Positions 26,001 to 36,577 of a stretch of DNA of 64,000 nt are shown here, one piece after another. Below the pieces are notes generated by a model. That model saw only the letters and a program-made list of their open reading frames with translations. It was not told the origin of the DNA and ran no database searches. Made by a program: the position numbers and the translations under genes. The stretch is taken from positions 21,976,001 through 22,040,000 of the forward strand of contig NC_092671.1 in the NCBI RefSeq assembly GCF_964355755.1, written 5' to 3'. This stretch comes from Antedon mediterranea. Taxonomy: Eukaryota > Echinodermata > Crinoidea > Comatulida > Antedonidae. How positions within the stretch are numbered: position 1 is the stretch's first letter; the number at the start of each line of letters is the position of its first letter.

Positions 26001-28065
26001 TGTGCATTTCGATGAAACTTGGTTACGCAAAAACATCAATGTGCTTAAAATCACATTATAAACCATTTTAGACCATTTTGAGCATATCCATAAAACTTTT
26101 TACACAAAACACCAAAGTGCTTAGAATAGCTTCAAATCGCATTTGGAGACGTTTTAGACCATTTTGTGATTTTCGAAAAAACTTGTTAACATAAAAACAC
26201 CAAAATGTTTAGAATAGCTTCAAATCGCATTTGTAGACGTTTTAGACCATTTTGTGATTTTCGAAAAAACTTGTTAACACAAAAACACCAAAGTGATTAG
26301 AATAGCTTCAAATCGCATTTGGAGACGTTTTAGACCATTTTGTGCATTTCGATGAAACTTGGTTACGCAAAAACATCAAAGTGCTTAAAATCACATTATA
26401 AACCGTTTTAGACCATTTTGAGCATATCGATAACACTTTTCACACAAAAACATCAAAGAGCACAATATAGCTTAATATCGTATTTAAAAACGTTTTAGAC
26501 CATTTTGAGCAATTCGACAAAACTTTTTCACACAAAACACCAAAGTGCTTAGAATAGCTTCAAATCGCATTTGGAGACGTTTTAGACCATTTTGTGATTT
26601 TCGAAAAAACTTGTTAACATAAAAACATCAAAGGGCTAAGAATAGCTTCAAATCGCATTTGGAGACATTTTATACCAATTAGTGATTTTCGAAAAAACTT
26701 GGTTACACAAAAACATCAAAGTGGTTAAAATCACATTATAAACCGTTTTAGACCATTTTGAGCATATCGATAAAAATTTTTACACAAAAACATCAAAGAG
26801 CACAAAATAGCTTAATATCGTATTTGGAAACGTTTTAGAACATTTTGTGATTTTCGAAAAAACTTGTTAACATAAAACTCCAAAGTGTACAGAATAGCTT
26901 CAAATCGCATTTGGAGACATTTTAGACCAATTTGTGATTTTCGAAAAAACTTGTTAACATAAAAAAACCAAAGTGCTAAGAATAGCTTCAAATCGCATTT
27001 GGAGACATTTTAGACCAATTTGTGATTTTCGAAAAAACTTGGTTACACAAAAACATCAAAGTGCTTAAAATCACATTATAAAACCGTTTTAGACCATTTT
27101 GAGCATTTCGATAACACTTTTCACACAAAAACATCAAAGAGCATAAAATAGGTTAATATCGTATTTAAAAACGTTTTAGACCATTTTGAGCATTTCGATG
27201 AAACTTGGTTACGCAAAAACATCAAAGTGTTTAAAATCACATTATAAACCGTTTTAGACCATTTTGAGCATATCGATAAAATTTTTTACACAAAAACATC
27301 AAAGAGCACAAAATAGCTTAATATCGTATTTGGAAACGTTTTAGAACATTTTGTGATTTTCGAAAAAACTTGTTAACATAAAACACCAAAGTGTACAGAA
27401 TAGCTTCAAATCGCATTTGGAGACATTTTAGACAAATTTGTGATTTTCGAAAAAACTTGTTAACATAAAAACACCAAAGTGCTAAGAATAGCTTCAAATC
27501 GCATTTGGAGACATTTTAGACCAATTTGTGATTTTCGAAAAAACTTGGTTACACCAAAACATCAAAGTGCTTAAAATCACATTATAAAACCGTTTTAGAC
27601 CATTTTGAGCATTTCGATAACACTTTTCACACAAAAACATCAAAGAGCATAAAATAGGTTAATATCGTATTTAAAAACGTTTTAGACCATTTTGAGCATT
27701 TCGACAAAACTTTTTCACACAAAACACCAAAGTGTACAGAATAGCTTAATATCGTATTTAAAAACGTTTTAGACCATTTTGTGATTTTCGAAAAAACTTG
27801 TTAACATAAAAACACCAAAGTACTTACAATAGCTTCAAATCGCATTAGGAGACGTTTTAGACCATTTTGTGATTTTCGAAAAAACTTGTTAACATAAAAA
27901 CATCAAAGTGTACAGAATAGCTTCAAATCGCATTTGGAGACGTTTTAGACCATTTTGTGATTTTCGAAAAAAACTTGTTAACATAAAAACACCAAAGTGC
28001 TTAGAATAGCTTCAAATCGCATTTGGAGACGTTTTAGACCATTTTGTGATTTTCGAAAAAACTTG

Positions 28066-31000
28066 TTAATATAAAAACACCAAAGTACTTAGAATAGCTT
28101 CAAATCGCATTTGGAGACGTTTTAGACCATTTTGTGATTTTCGAAAAAACTTGTTAACATAAAAACACCAAAGTTCTTAAAATAGCTTCAAATCGCATTT
28201 GGAGACGTTTTAGACCATTTTGTGATTTTCGAAAAAACTTGTTAACACAAAAACACCAAAGTGTTTAGAAAAGCTTCAAATCGCATTTGGAGAAGTTTTA
28301 GACCATTTTGTGATTTTCGAAAAAACTTGTTAACATAAAAACACCAAAGTGTTTAGAAAAGCTTCAAATCGCATTTGGAGACGTTTTAGACCATTTTGGG
28401 ATTTTCGAAAAAACTTTTTAACATAAAAACACCAAAGTGCTTAGAATAGCTTCAAATCGCATTTGGAGACGTTTTAGACCATTTTGTAATTTTCAAAAAA
28501 ACTTGTTAACATAAAAACACCAAAGTTCTTAGAATAGCTTCAAATCGCATTTGGAGACGTTTTAGACCATTTTGTGCATTTCGATGAAACTTGGTTACAC
28601 AAAAACATCAAAGTCCTTAAAATCACATTATAAACCGTTTTAGACCATTTGAGCATTTCGATAACACTTTTCACACAAAAACATCAAAGAGCACAATATA
28701 GCTTAATATCCTATTTAAAAACGTTTTAGACCATTTTGAGCATTTCGACAAAACTTTTTCACACAAAACACCAAAGTGCTTAGAATACCTTCAAATCGCA
28801 TTTGGAGACGTTTTAGACCATTTTGTGTTTTTCGAAAAAACTTGTTAACATAAAAACATCAAAGTTTACAGAATAGCTTCAAATCGCATTTGGAGAGGTT
28901 TTAGACAATTTTGTGATTTTCGAAAAAACTTGTTAATATAAAAACACCAAAGTGCTTAGAATAGCTTCAAATCGCATTGGGAGACGTTTTAGTCCATTTT
29001 GTGATTTTCGAAAAAACTTGTTAACATAAAAACACCAAAGTGCTTAGAATAGCTTCAAATAGCATTTGGAGACGTTTTAAACCATTTTGTGATTTTCGAA
29101 AAAACTTGTTAACATAAAAACACCAAAATGTTTAGAATAGCTTCAAATCGCATTTGGAGACGTTTTAGACCATTTTGTGATTTTCGAAAAAACTTGTTAA
29201 TATAAAAACACCAAAGTACTTAGAATAGCTTCAAATCGCATTTGGAGACGTTTTAGACCATTTTGTGATTTTCGAAAAAACTTGTTAACATAAAAACACC
29301 AAAGTTCTTAAAATAGCTTCAAATCGCATTTGGAGACGTTTTAGACCATTTTGTGATTTTCGAAAAAACTTGTTAACACAAAAACACCAAAGTGTTTAGA
29401 AAAGCTTCAAATCGCATTTGGAGAAGTTTTAGACCATTTTGTGATTTTCGAAAAAACTTGTTAACATAAAAACACCAAAGTGTTTAGAAAAGCTTCAAAT
29501 CGCATTTGGAGACGTTTTAGACCATTTTGGGATTTTCGAAAAAACTTGTTAACATAAAAACACCAAAGTGCTTAGAATAGCTTCAAATCGCATTTGGAGA
29601 CGTTTTAGACCATTTTGTAATTTTCAAAAAAACTTGTTAACATAAAAACACCAAAGTTCTTAGAATAGCTTCAAATCGCATTTGGAGACGTTTTAGACCA
29701 TTTTGTGCATTTCGATGAAACTTGGTTACACAAAAACATCAAAGTCCTTAAAATCACATTATAAACCGTTTTAGACCATTTGAGCATTTCGATAACACTT
29801 TTCACACAAAACATCAAAGAGCACAATATAGCTTAATATCCTATTTAAAAACGTTTTAGACCATTTTGAGCATTTCGACAAAACTTTTTCACACAAAACA
29901 CCAAAGTGCTTAGAATACCTTCAAATCGCATTTGGAGACGTTTTAGACCATTTTGTGTTTTTCGAAAAAACTTGTTAACATAAAAACATCAAAGTTTACA
30001 GAATAGCTTCAAATCGCATTTGGAGACGTTTTAGACAATTTTGTGATTTTCGAAAAAACTTGTTAATATAAAAACACCAAAGTGCTTAGAATAGCTTCAA
30101 ATCGCATTGGGAGAAGTTTTAGACCATTTTGTGATTTTCGAAAAAACTTGTTAACATAAAAACATCAAAGTGTACAGAATAGCTTCAAATCGCATTTGGA
30201 GACGTTTTAGACCATTTTGTGATTTTCGAAAAAACTTGTTAACATAAAAACACCAAAGTGCTTAGAATAGCTTCAAATAGCATTTGGAGACGTTTTAAAC
30301 CATTTTGTGATTTTCGAAAAAACTTGTTAACATAAAAACACCAAAATGTTTAGAATAGCTTCAAATCGCATTTGGAGACGTTTTAGACCATTTTGTGATT
30401 TTCGAAAAAACTTGTTAATATAAAAACACCAAAGTACTTAGAATAGCTTCAAATCGCATTTGGAGACGTTTTAGACCATTTTGTGATTTTCGAAAAAACT
30501 TGTTAACATAAAAACACCAAAGTTCTTAAAATAGCTTCAAATCGCATTTGGAGACGTTTTAGACCATTTTGTGATTTTCGAAAAAACTTGTTAACACAAA
30601 AACACCAAAGTGTTTAGAAAAGCTTCAAATCGCATTTGGAGAAGTTTTAGACCATTTTGTGATTTTCGAAAAAACTTGTTAACATAAAAACACCAAAGTG
30701 TTTAGAAAAGCTTCAAATCGCATTTGGAGACGTTTTAGACCATTTTGGGATTTTCGAAAAAACTTGTTAACATAAAAACACCAAAGTGCTTAGAATAGCT
30801 TCAAATCGCATTTGGAGACGTTTTAGACCATTTTGTAATTTTCAAAAAAACTTGTTAACATAAAAACACCAAAGTTCTTAGAATAGCTTCAAATCGCATT
30901 TGGAGACGTTTTAGACCATTTTGTGCATTTCGATGAAACTTGGTTACACAAAAACATCAAAGTCCTTAAAATCACATTATAAACCGTTTTAGACCATTTG

Positions 31001-31392
31001 AGCATTTCGATAACACTTTTCACACAAAAACATCAAAGAGCACAATATAGCTTAATATCCTATTTAAAAACGTTTTAGACCATTTTGAGCATTTCGACAA
31101 AACTTTTTCACACAAAACACCAAAGTGCTTAGAATACCTTCAAATCGCATTTTGTGTTTTAGACCATTTTGTGTTTTTCGAAAAAACTTGTTAACATAAA
31201 AACATCAAAGTTTACAGAATAGCTTCAAATCGCATTTGGAGACGTTTTAGACAATTTTGTGATTTTCGAAAAAACTTGTTAATATAAAAACACCAAAGTG
31301 CTTAGAATAGCTTCAAATCGCATTGGGAGACGTTTTAGACCATTTTGTGATTTTCGAAAAAACTTGTTAACATAAAAACATCAAAGTGTACA
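28066..31392 (+). repeat. Local HOR of 1131/1218 bp
   Basis: The variant monomer TTAATATAAAAACACC recurs at 28066, 29197 and 30415, and AAGTCCTTAAAATCAC at 28611, 29742 and 30960. Both give steps of 1131 and then 1218 bp. The difference of 87 bp is one monomer, the CATCAAAGTGTACAG one present near 30165 and absent from the preceding copy. A third copy is cut by the transposon at 31393. The same block reappears at 62.2-64 kb with a step of about 1.13-1.22 kb. Confidence 0.85.
31391..31392. repeat. Left target-site duplication (CA)
   Basis: The satellite reads GTGTA-CA-GAATAG at empty sites, for example around 63154-63164. Here GTGTACA is followed by the element, and CAGAATAG resumes after it at 41090. 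This defines a 2-bp CA duplication. Confidence 0.8.
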
Positions 31393-31412
31393 CACTCTAA
31401 AAAATAATGTGT
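31393..31412 (+). repeat. Left terminal inverted repeat of the CACTA element
   Basis: CACTCTAAAAAATAATGTGT, identical over 20 bases to the complement of 41070-41089. The CAC terminus is diagnostic of the CACTA/CMC superfamily. Confidence 0.95.
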
Positions 31413-31630
31413 GTCATGACACACATTCATATGTTTATTATGTGTTTACATGTGTTTCGGTTACATATTGAAACACACATGTGTGCATAATCACTATGCG
31501 ATTCATGTAAACACTGATAAACAGTGTGTCACAAAATCATATTAATGTGTTTTCTATGCGTTTTAACACGTTCTAATGTTTTCAAAAAACACTACCACAA
31601 CATAAACACACATGTGTGTGTACGCAATGG
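31413..31630. promoter_or_regulatory. Left subterminal repeat region
   Basis: It contains at least five TGTGTTT or AAACACA heptamers in both orientations. It also has self-complementary clusters such as TGTGTCATGACACA near 31410-31423 and ACACATGTGT in two places. Such arrays in CACTA elements bind an element-encoded protein (TNPA in plants). The same role here is inference. The element promoter may overlap, but no convincing TATA box can be assigned. Confidence 0.6.
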
Positions 31631-32889
31631 TTTTTACTTTAACTGCTTCATTTTACATTTTTGAAGAATAAATTTTAACTAATGGTTATTATATTTATGA
31701 CATTTACAAAAAAATGAAGACAATTGTGCAACAATAATGGTTATTTTCGAATGTTCTGTAACCTCAATAAAATGGAAACATGTTATTTGATTTTATCATT
31801 TTTAAAACGTTAACGTGTGTTTTGGATAGTCAATTCTGATTGGACAAAGGTTTAATTTATACATCTGAAAAGATATGGAATATTTTCATGTCACGCGACG
31901 TTTCAAGAGGGTGCCTAACCTTCTTTGTGCACACGCTCGTTTAGCTCATGACACGGGTCTGGTCATGTCACTGACTTAGGCCTACGTTACACAGGGAGAT
32001 GTAAACTAATTTATAAATTTATTTTACATCTTCCTGGTTACACACATTATCACAAACTTAAATAATGAAAAAAAAAAACCAGAATGAAATAATATAATTT
32101 AGCTTGTGGGCCTGTTACAGTTTTACTCCCCACAACTAGTGGCACGGGGTAACACCCACGCCTCACTCGCTGGAGGAGAGAGAGAGAGGAAAGAGAGAGG
32201 TGTCGTGCTTCTCTGTGCGGCGGCTGCTAGATGAGGCCAAAGATGATATATATTCTTTGATGGATGAGGCCTAGAGCCATTTTCTGCTCTGTGCTCTCTC
32301 CCCCACCCCCTCCCCATGCATAAATTAACTGTTGTTGAGAAGCTTCCATTTGTTTACGGGGTAGGCCTATTTATTTGAAATAATGACATTCATTATGTTT
32401 TATAGACTAGGGGAGACGTAATAATATCCGAATAAACATATTTTACGAAAATTTATCATGGATTAAATAAAAACGTGTGTATTGTTGATAAATCATAATT
32501 ATTTTGTTATTCATCCACTTAATAACCCAACGATGTTATGGTATGGGCTATTCAACTGCGGAGTTGTCATTTTTCACACATGCTGCTTGAATTGATAACT
32601 CAGGAAGACCAAAAGGTACCGTAAGTATACTGATGATAGGTAGATAAATAAATAAATAAATATAATAATGTTTAGTTTTTTCCTATGTAAATAAATCAGA
32701 GGACAAAATAAGGCCTACGCTAGGCCTTATTAGACTATAAATAATATAAATAATAAATTAGGCCTAATAATATAAATAGCCTACTAGGCCTAGCTAGGCT
32801 AGCCTAACTAGGCTAGGCTCGTACTACTACTACTAGCCTATCTAATAAGGTAGGCCTACTGTAGGTAGCTACTAGCCTACTAGGTTACT
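31631..32889. other. 5' non-coding region of the CACTA element
   Basis: No supported gene. Items seen are a 14-bp near-perfect hairpin (CAGGGAGATGTAAA at 31992-32005 against TTTACATCTTCCTG at 32023-32036), a GA-rich microsatellite (about 32173-32200), an AAAT microsatellite (about 32644-32662), a TAC run (32821-32835) and an AGGCCTA-rich low-complexity stretch (about 32700-32890). Reading frames here are low-complexity artefacts. Confidence 0.6.
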
Positions 32890-33581
32890 GGGTATCCCAA
32901 TGAATGAAGCGGATTTTCGTTATCTTACGGCAAATCGAACACGTTCATGAATTTTCTCCCAAATTTCAAAAAGTGACGTGTCTTTGAAGTTAAAAATATA
33001 ATATTTCTTATGTACCCATGTGAATAAGAATGTCTGGAAAGAGCTTGTTTTAGGGTTTATTTAGGCCTAGGCCTATATATTTTTTTAATCTGCCTAGGCC
33101 AACTAGGCCCTAGGGCTAGGCCTATATTTATTAAATAGTTTAATAGAAAATGCTAGTTAAAATGAGGTACAAAAGCCGGCGTGAAGCCAATTCCCAAAAG
33201 TTACGAATCATTTAAAGATGGCAACTTTTTGGGCATTTTGAGACATTGGGAAAAAAAACGTGTGCAAAATGCACTCGGACCAATTTTGGTAGCCAATATC
33301 TCAAAAACCAATTTTTGTTGTTGTTCAACTCTGTGTTATCTATGGGTTTGGCAAAAATAAGAACTTTAAAGTCATTAATATAAAAGTTATAACCCTTCAA
33401 AAATGGTTCCAAATATAATTGAAAAAAATGCCATTTTTCGCCACTTTAACGGACCATAATGTTAGAACGGATAATCCAATTTCAATCATTTAACTTGCAA
33501 AACTTTAGGTCCAATAAGTTCCTTTTGATTAACTGAAAGAAAAAGTATCACCATTAATTTGAATTTTTACATTGGGATACA
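32890..33581. mobile_element. Possible nested inverted-repeat element, 692 bp
   Basis: GGGTATCCCAATG (32890-32902) is mirrored by CATTGGGATACA (33570-33581). The pair is flanked on both sides by TACT (32886-32889 and 33582-33585). CCTACTAG-like sequences lie outside the repeats in opposite orientation. This is consistent with a short non-autonomous transposon inserted in the larger one, but the inverted repeat is only 11-12 bp and the flank could be chance within TAC/TAG-rich sequence. No coding capacity is visible. Confidence 0.4.
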
Positions 33582-33847
33582 TACTAGTAGGCTAAGCCTG
33601 GTAGGGGGCCCCTCCCTAACACTGGGCCTAGTATACTGTAGTACTTATTATTAGGCCCTACGCACGCGGCCCTGCCTCCTTGCATAAACCTACTCTCATT
33701 GTTCTGCCTTGCTTTTGATTTCAGATGAGGTTTCTTCTTTTTTTTTTAGTTGATGACCCTTAATTTTGTTGTAGTTGCTGTGGAAGCTGCCCACATCCAA
33801 ACTCTGTCCAGATCTAATGTAATTTACAAATTAGCCTGCGATCCTCA
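33582..33847 (+). other. Leader region of the transposase gene
   Basis: No gene here. Pyrimidine-rich tracts followed by AG occur at about 33710-33725 and 33733-33750. They could be splice acceptors of a 5' untranslated intron. An in-frame stop (TAA, 33815-33817) precedes the ATG at 33848, so the reading frame does not extend upstream without splicing. Confidence 0.4.
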
Positions 33848-36349
33848 ATGCTAATGGACCAGGTCTTTGGTATTCCATGTTCCCTATGTGTATACGTAGG
33901 CCGAACCCAATTTGAGTTGTGTTCACACATTGTAAAAACCCATAGAAATGATCCAAATTTTATTGTGCATTGCTCAGTGGAAAACTGTGCATACAGTACA
34001 AAGAATTGGGCGACATTTAGAAAACATGTTAATAGGCAACATCCCAACACGAATATTCCATCAGATGAACATCTTTTACATTATGATAATGATGATGATG
34101 AGCCTATGTTACTAGAAAATCAAGATGCTCATAATTTGTCAGATCTAGAAAAACAAAAATATTCTACAGCAGTCTACTTACTGAAGTTGGAAACGGAACA
34201 TAAATTGTCTCAAAGGGCATTAAATGATGTTGTTACTGGTACCAGTATGTGTTTATCTCAGACTATGTCAACTTACAGATTCAAAATTGAAAAAGAACTT
34301 GAACAACAAGGAATTGTTGATATAGGTTTTGTACAACATTTAAGTAATGATGATGACATATTCCAAGGCTTTGAAACCACTTATCTTAGACATACTTTTT
34401 TTTCCCAATATTGCAAATATGTAGCCCCAGAAAAGGTTTTGTTTGGCATGAAGGAAAAGCGTATCAAAGGGCATATGAGGCAAGTTGAGCAATATGGATA
34501 TATTGTTCCTTTTAAGTCCAGTATCAAAGCATTACTTGATATGCCAGAAGTTCAACATTTTGTTAGAAATCCACATTTCAGCAACTCTGAAATGTTGTTA
34601 GATGTTTGTGATGGATTAAGATTTAAGAATTCTCCATTGTTTCAGCGTAACCCATCAGCTTTACAAATTATTGTGAGTCATGACGACCTTGAATTAATGA
34701 ATCCGCTTGGTGCTCATATTAAAAAACACAAAATGTCAATGTTCTATTACACAATTGCAAATATTCCGCCTCAACATAGATCTAGGCTCAGTTTCATTCA
34801 ACTTTTAGGTGTAGCCAAAACATCAAAGATTCGTGAATTTGGTGCAAAATTTCTTCTGCATGATTTTATTACATGTTTGAATGAAATGCGAAATGGTGGT
34901 ATGAGGTTATCTCTTAATGGAGTTGACATTGTTATCGAAGGTGATATTATGATGTGTCCATGTGATACACTAGCTGCTCAGTATCTTGCAGGCTTTAAGG
35001 AAGGGGTTGGTTTTGCATACAAAATTTGCCGAACGTGTAATGCTAGTAGAGAAACAGCCCGTTCTATTTTCACTCCAGATGGGTTCATTCACCGATGTAA
35101 TGATGAACATTTTCAACGATGTAATACTCTGAAAGGCTTGAGCAAGAAATCCCGGGAATATTGGAGCAAAATGTGGGGCATCAACAACGAAAGTGCCTTG
35201 GCTGGTATTCATAACTTGCCAATCACAGAAATATTTCCTCATGATCCAATGCATGTGCTACTTGAAGGGATTGTTCCGTATGTTATGGCATTGTTTCTCA
35301 ACCATTGCATCTTTGTCCAGAAATATTTCACACTGGAATGGCTAAACGACAAAATAAAATCTTATCCTTATTCTAAACGAGACAAATCTCACAAACCCGA
35401 GACTATTGAGAAGAACTCCATTATAAAAAATGTCAAGTTGAAGCAAACCAGTACAGGAATGTTAACTATTTGTTATGTGTTTCCTCATATTGCTGGAAAA
35501 TGCATTCCGGATGATGATGCTAAATTCTTTAACCTCATTAGACTTTTCCAAATAGTTTTCCTGTCCACCACACCATATGTAGATGACAGTACATCTGGTG
35601 AACTAGAACAGTTGATTGCTACACATCACAATGAATTTGTTTTATTATATCCTACAGAGAAAATAAAGCCAAAATTCCATTATCTTGTACACTTTCCTCA
35701 GCAACTCAAAGATTTTGGACCACTAAGAGGTCAGTGGTGCCTCCGTTTCGAAGGCAAACATATGTTCTTCAAAAATTTTAAGTGGAGGAATACAGTAAAT
35801 TTAGAGAAATCATTAGCAGAGAAGCACCAATTATGGATGGCATATAAGATGATTTCTGGAGATGGAGCAAGATCATCTACCTTCTTGTATGAAGGTGACA
35901 TAGTTGTTGAAGGTTCTATGGTTTCATTTTCGGATTTAGTTTCTGCTCAATTGGAAGATGAATTTCGAAATGTGTGTGACCATGAACATATTTTAGTACC
36001 AGAACCACTTGTTGTGTATCGTTGCATCGAGGTACAGATTCATGGACAGTTGTATGAAGCAGGCTGCCATTGTGCACTTTTTATTGATTGCAACACTGAT
36101 AATATTCCACAATTTGCTCTATTTAGAGAAATTATTGTATTAAATGATGACAAATTTTTTAGTGTCGAAATCTTAAAAACAAAACAGTTCTGCTGGAAGT
36201 TAAATTCTTATGAAGTGGAATGCCAGGAAGATTTAAAAATTATATATTTTCAAACTTTAAAAAATAATTGGCCATTACCAGTGTTCAGAGATTGTAATAA
36301 CATGTACATATCAAATAGAAATGGACATTTTGTGGAATATTTGTGTTGA
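33848..36349 (+). CDS. CACTA/EnSpm transposase with N-terminal C2H2 zinc fingers (833 aa)
   Basis: Probably catalyses cut-and-paste excision and integration of the 9.7-kb element in the nucleus. Two C2H2 fingers lie at the N terminus: C11-x2-C14-x12-H27-x4-H32 and C42-x4-C47-x12-H60-x4-H65. An acidic patch follows near residues 79-86. Tnp2-like blocks come in the expected order. DDLELMNPLG has D279/D280. CDTLAAQYLAGF has D373 and is followed by a C394-x2-C397 pair. HDPMHVLLEGI spans about 465-475. KPKFHYLVHFP is followed by RFEGKH with E635. I infer D280 (or D279), D373 and E635 as the DDE triad. The single open frame is uninterrupted. The ATG at 33848 lies just before the fingers, with an alternative ATG at codon 3. 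The accessory gene starts 229 bp downstream on the same strand. An ATTAAA follows at 36377. Class is fairly certain; exact catalytic residues are not. Confidence 0.9.
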   Translation: MLMDQVFGIPCSLCVYVGRTQFELCSHIVKTHRNDPNFIVHCSVENCAYSTKNWATFRKHVNRQHPNTNIPSDEHLLHYDNDDDEPMLLENQDAHNLSDLEKQKYSTAVYLLKLETEHKLSQRALNDVVTGTSMCLSQTMSTYRFKIEKELEQQGIVDIGFVQHLSNDDDIFQGFETTYLRHTFFSQYCKYVAPEKVLFGMKEKRIKGHMRQVEQYGYIVPFKSSIKALLDMPEVQHFVRNPHFSNSEMLLDVCDGLRFKNSPLFQRNPSALQIIVSHDDLELMNPLGAHIKKHKMSMFYYTIANIPPQHRSRLSFIQLLGVAKTSKIREFGAKFLLHDFITCLNEMRNGGMRLSLNGVDIVIEGDIMMCPCDTLAAQYLAGFKEGVGFAYKICRTCNASRETARSIFTPDGFIHRCNDEHFQRCNTLKGLSKKSREYWSKMWGINNESALAGIHNLPITEIFPHDPMHVLLEGIVPYVMALFLNHCIFVQKYFTLEWLNDKIKSYPYSKRDKSHKPETIEKNSIIKNVKLKQTSTGMLTICYVFPHIAGKCIPDDDAKFFNLIRLFQIVFLSTTPYVDDSTSGELEQLIATHHNEFVLLYPTEKIKPKFHYLVHFPQQLKDFGPLRGQWCLRFEGKHMFFKNFKWRNTVNLEKSLAEKHQLWMAYKMISGDGARSSTFLYEGDIVVEGSMVSFSDLVSAQLEDEFRNVCDHEHILVPEPLVVYRCIEVQIHGQLYEAGCHCALFIDCNTDNIPQFALFREIIVLNDDKFFSVEILKTKQFCWKLNSYEVECQEDLKIIYFQTLKNNWPLPVFRDCNNMYISNRNGHFVEYLC

Positions 36350-36577
36350 TGATACAGACAAGTTATAGAGATAATTATTAAACACTAAATGTAAATTTAA
36401 AAGAAAGGAAATACTTTCATGTGCATTGACTCAATGCAATTTGTACGAGCTGATGTTTTGTTTTCCTCTGGTGTATCATTGATCAGAAATATATTTATAT
36501 ATTTTTGGAACACAATTCATTAATAATAATTGATTAAAATTAAGATTTTATAAATAACTCGTAATCTGCCTACAAAG
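36350..36577 (+). other. Spacer between the two transposon genes
   Basis: This is a 228-bp AT-rich spacer. An ATTAAA (36377-36382) could serve polyadenylation of the transposase message. A TATATTTATATATTT stretch (about 36489-36503) is TATA-like and could serve the second gene. Both assignments are inference. Confidence 0.4.

Larger units (their letters stand above)
20037..31392 (+). repeat. Satellite array, middle segment
   Basis: The same 88/87/78-bp monomer family resumes in phase after the element, with GTTAATATCGTATTTAAAAACG completing the interrupted monomer. From 20.04 to about 23.6 kb it continues the first 7.6-kb HOR copy, at a constant 30118-bp offset to 50.2-53.7 kb (for example 22992 to 53110). 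Around 23.9-27.8 kb a block of about 2.7 kb is duplicated (the marker frames at 22992 and 25739 are 2747 bp apart). It ends at the CA dinucleotide duplicated by the large transposon. Confidence 0.95.

Noticed and set aside
32123-32317. 64-codon reverse-strand frame
   Set aside because: Composed largely of GA/CT-rich low complexity across a microsatellite.
33212-33412. 66-codon reverse-strand frame
   Set aside because: Lies in the possible nested element, has no family resemblance and no splice or start context.
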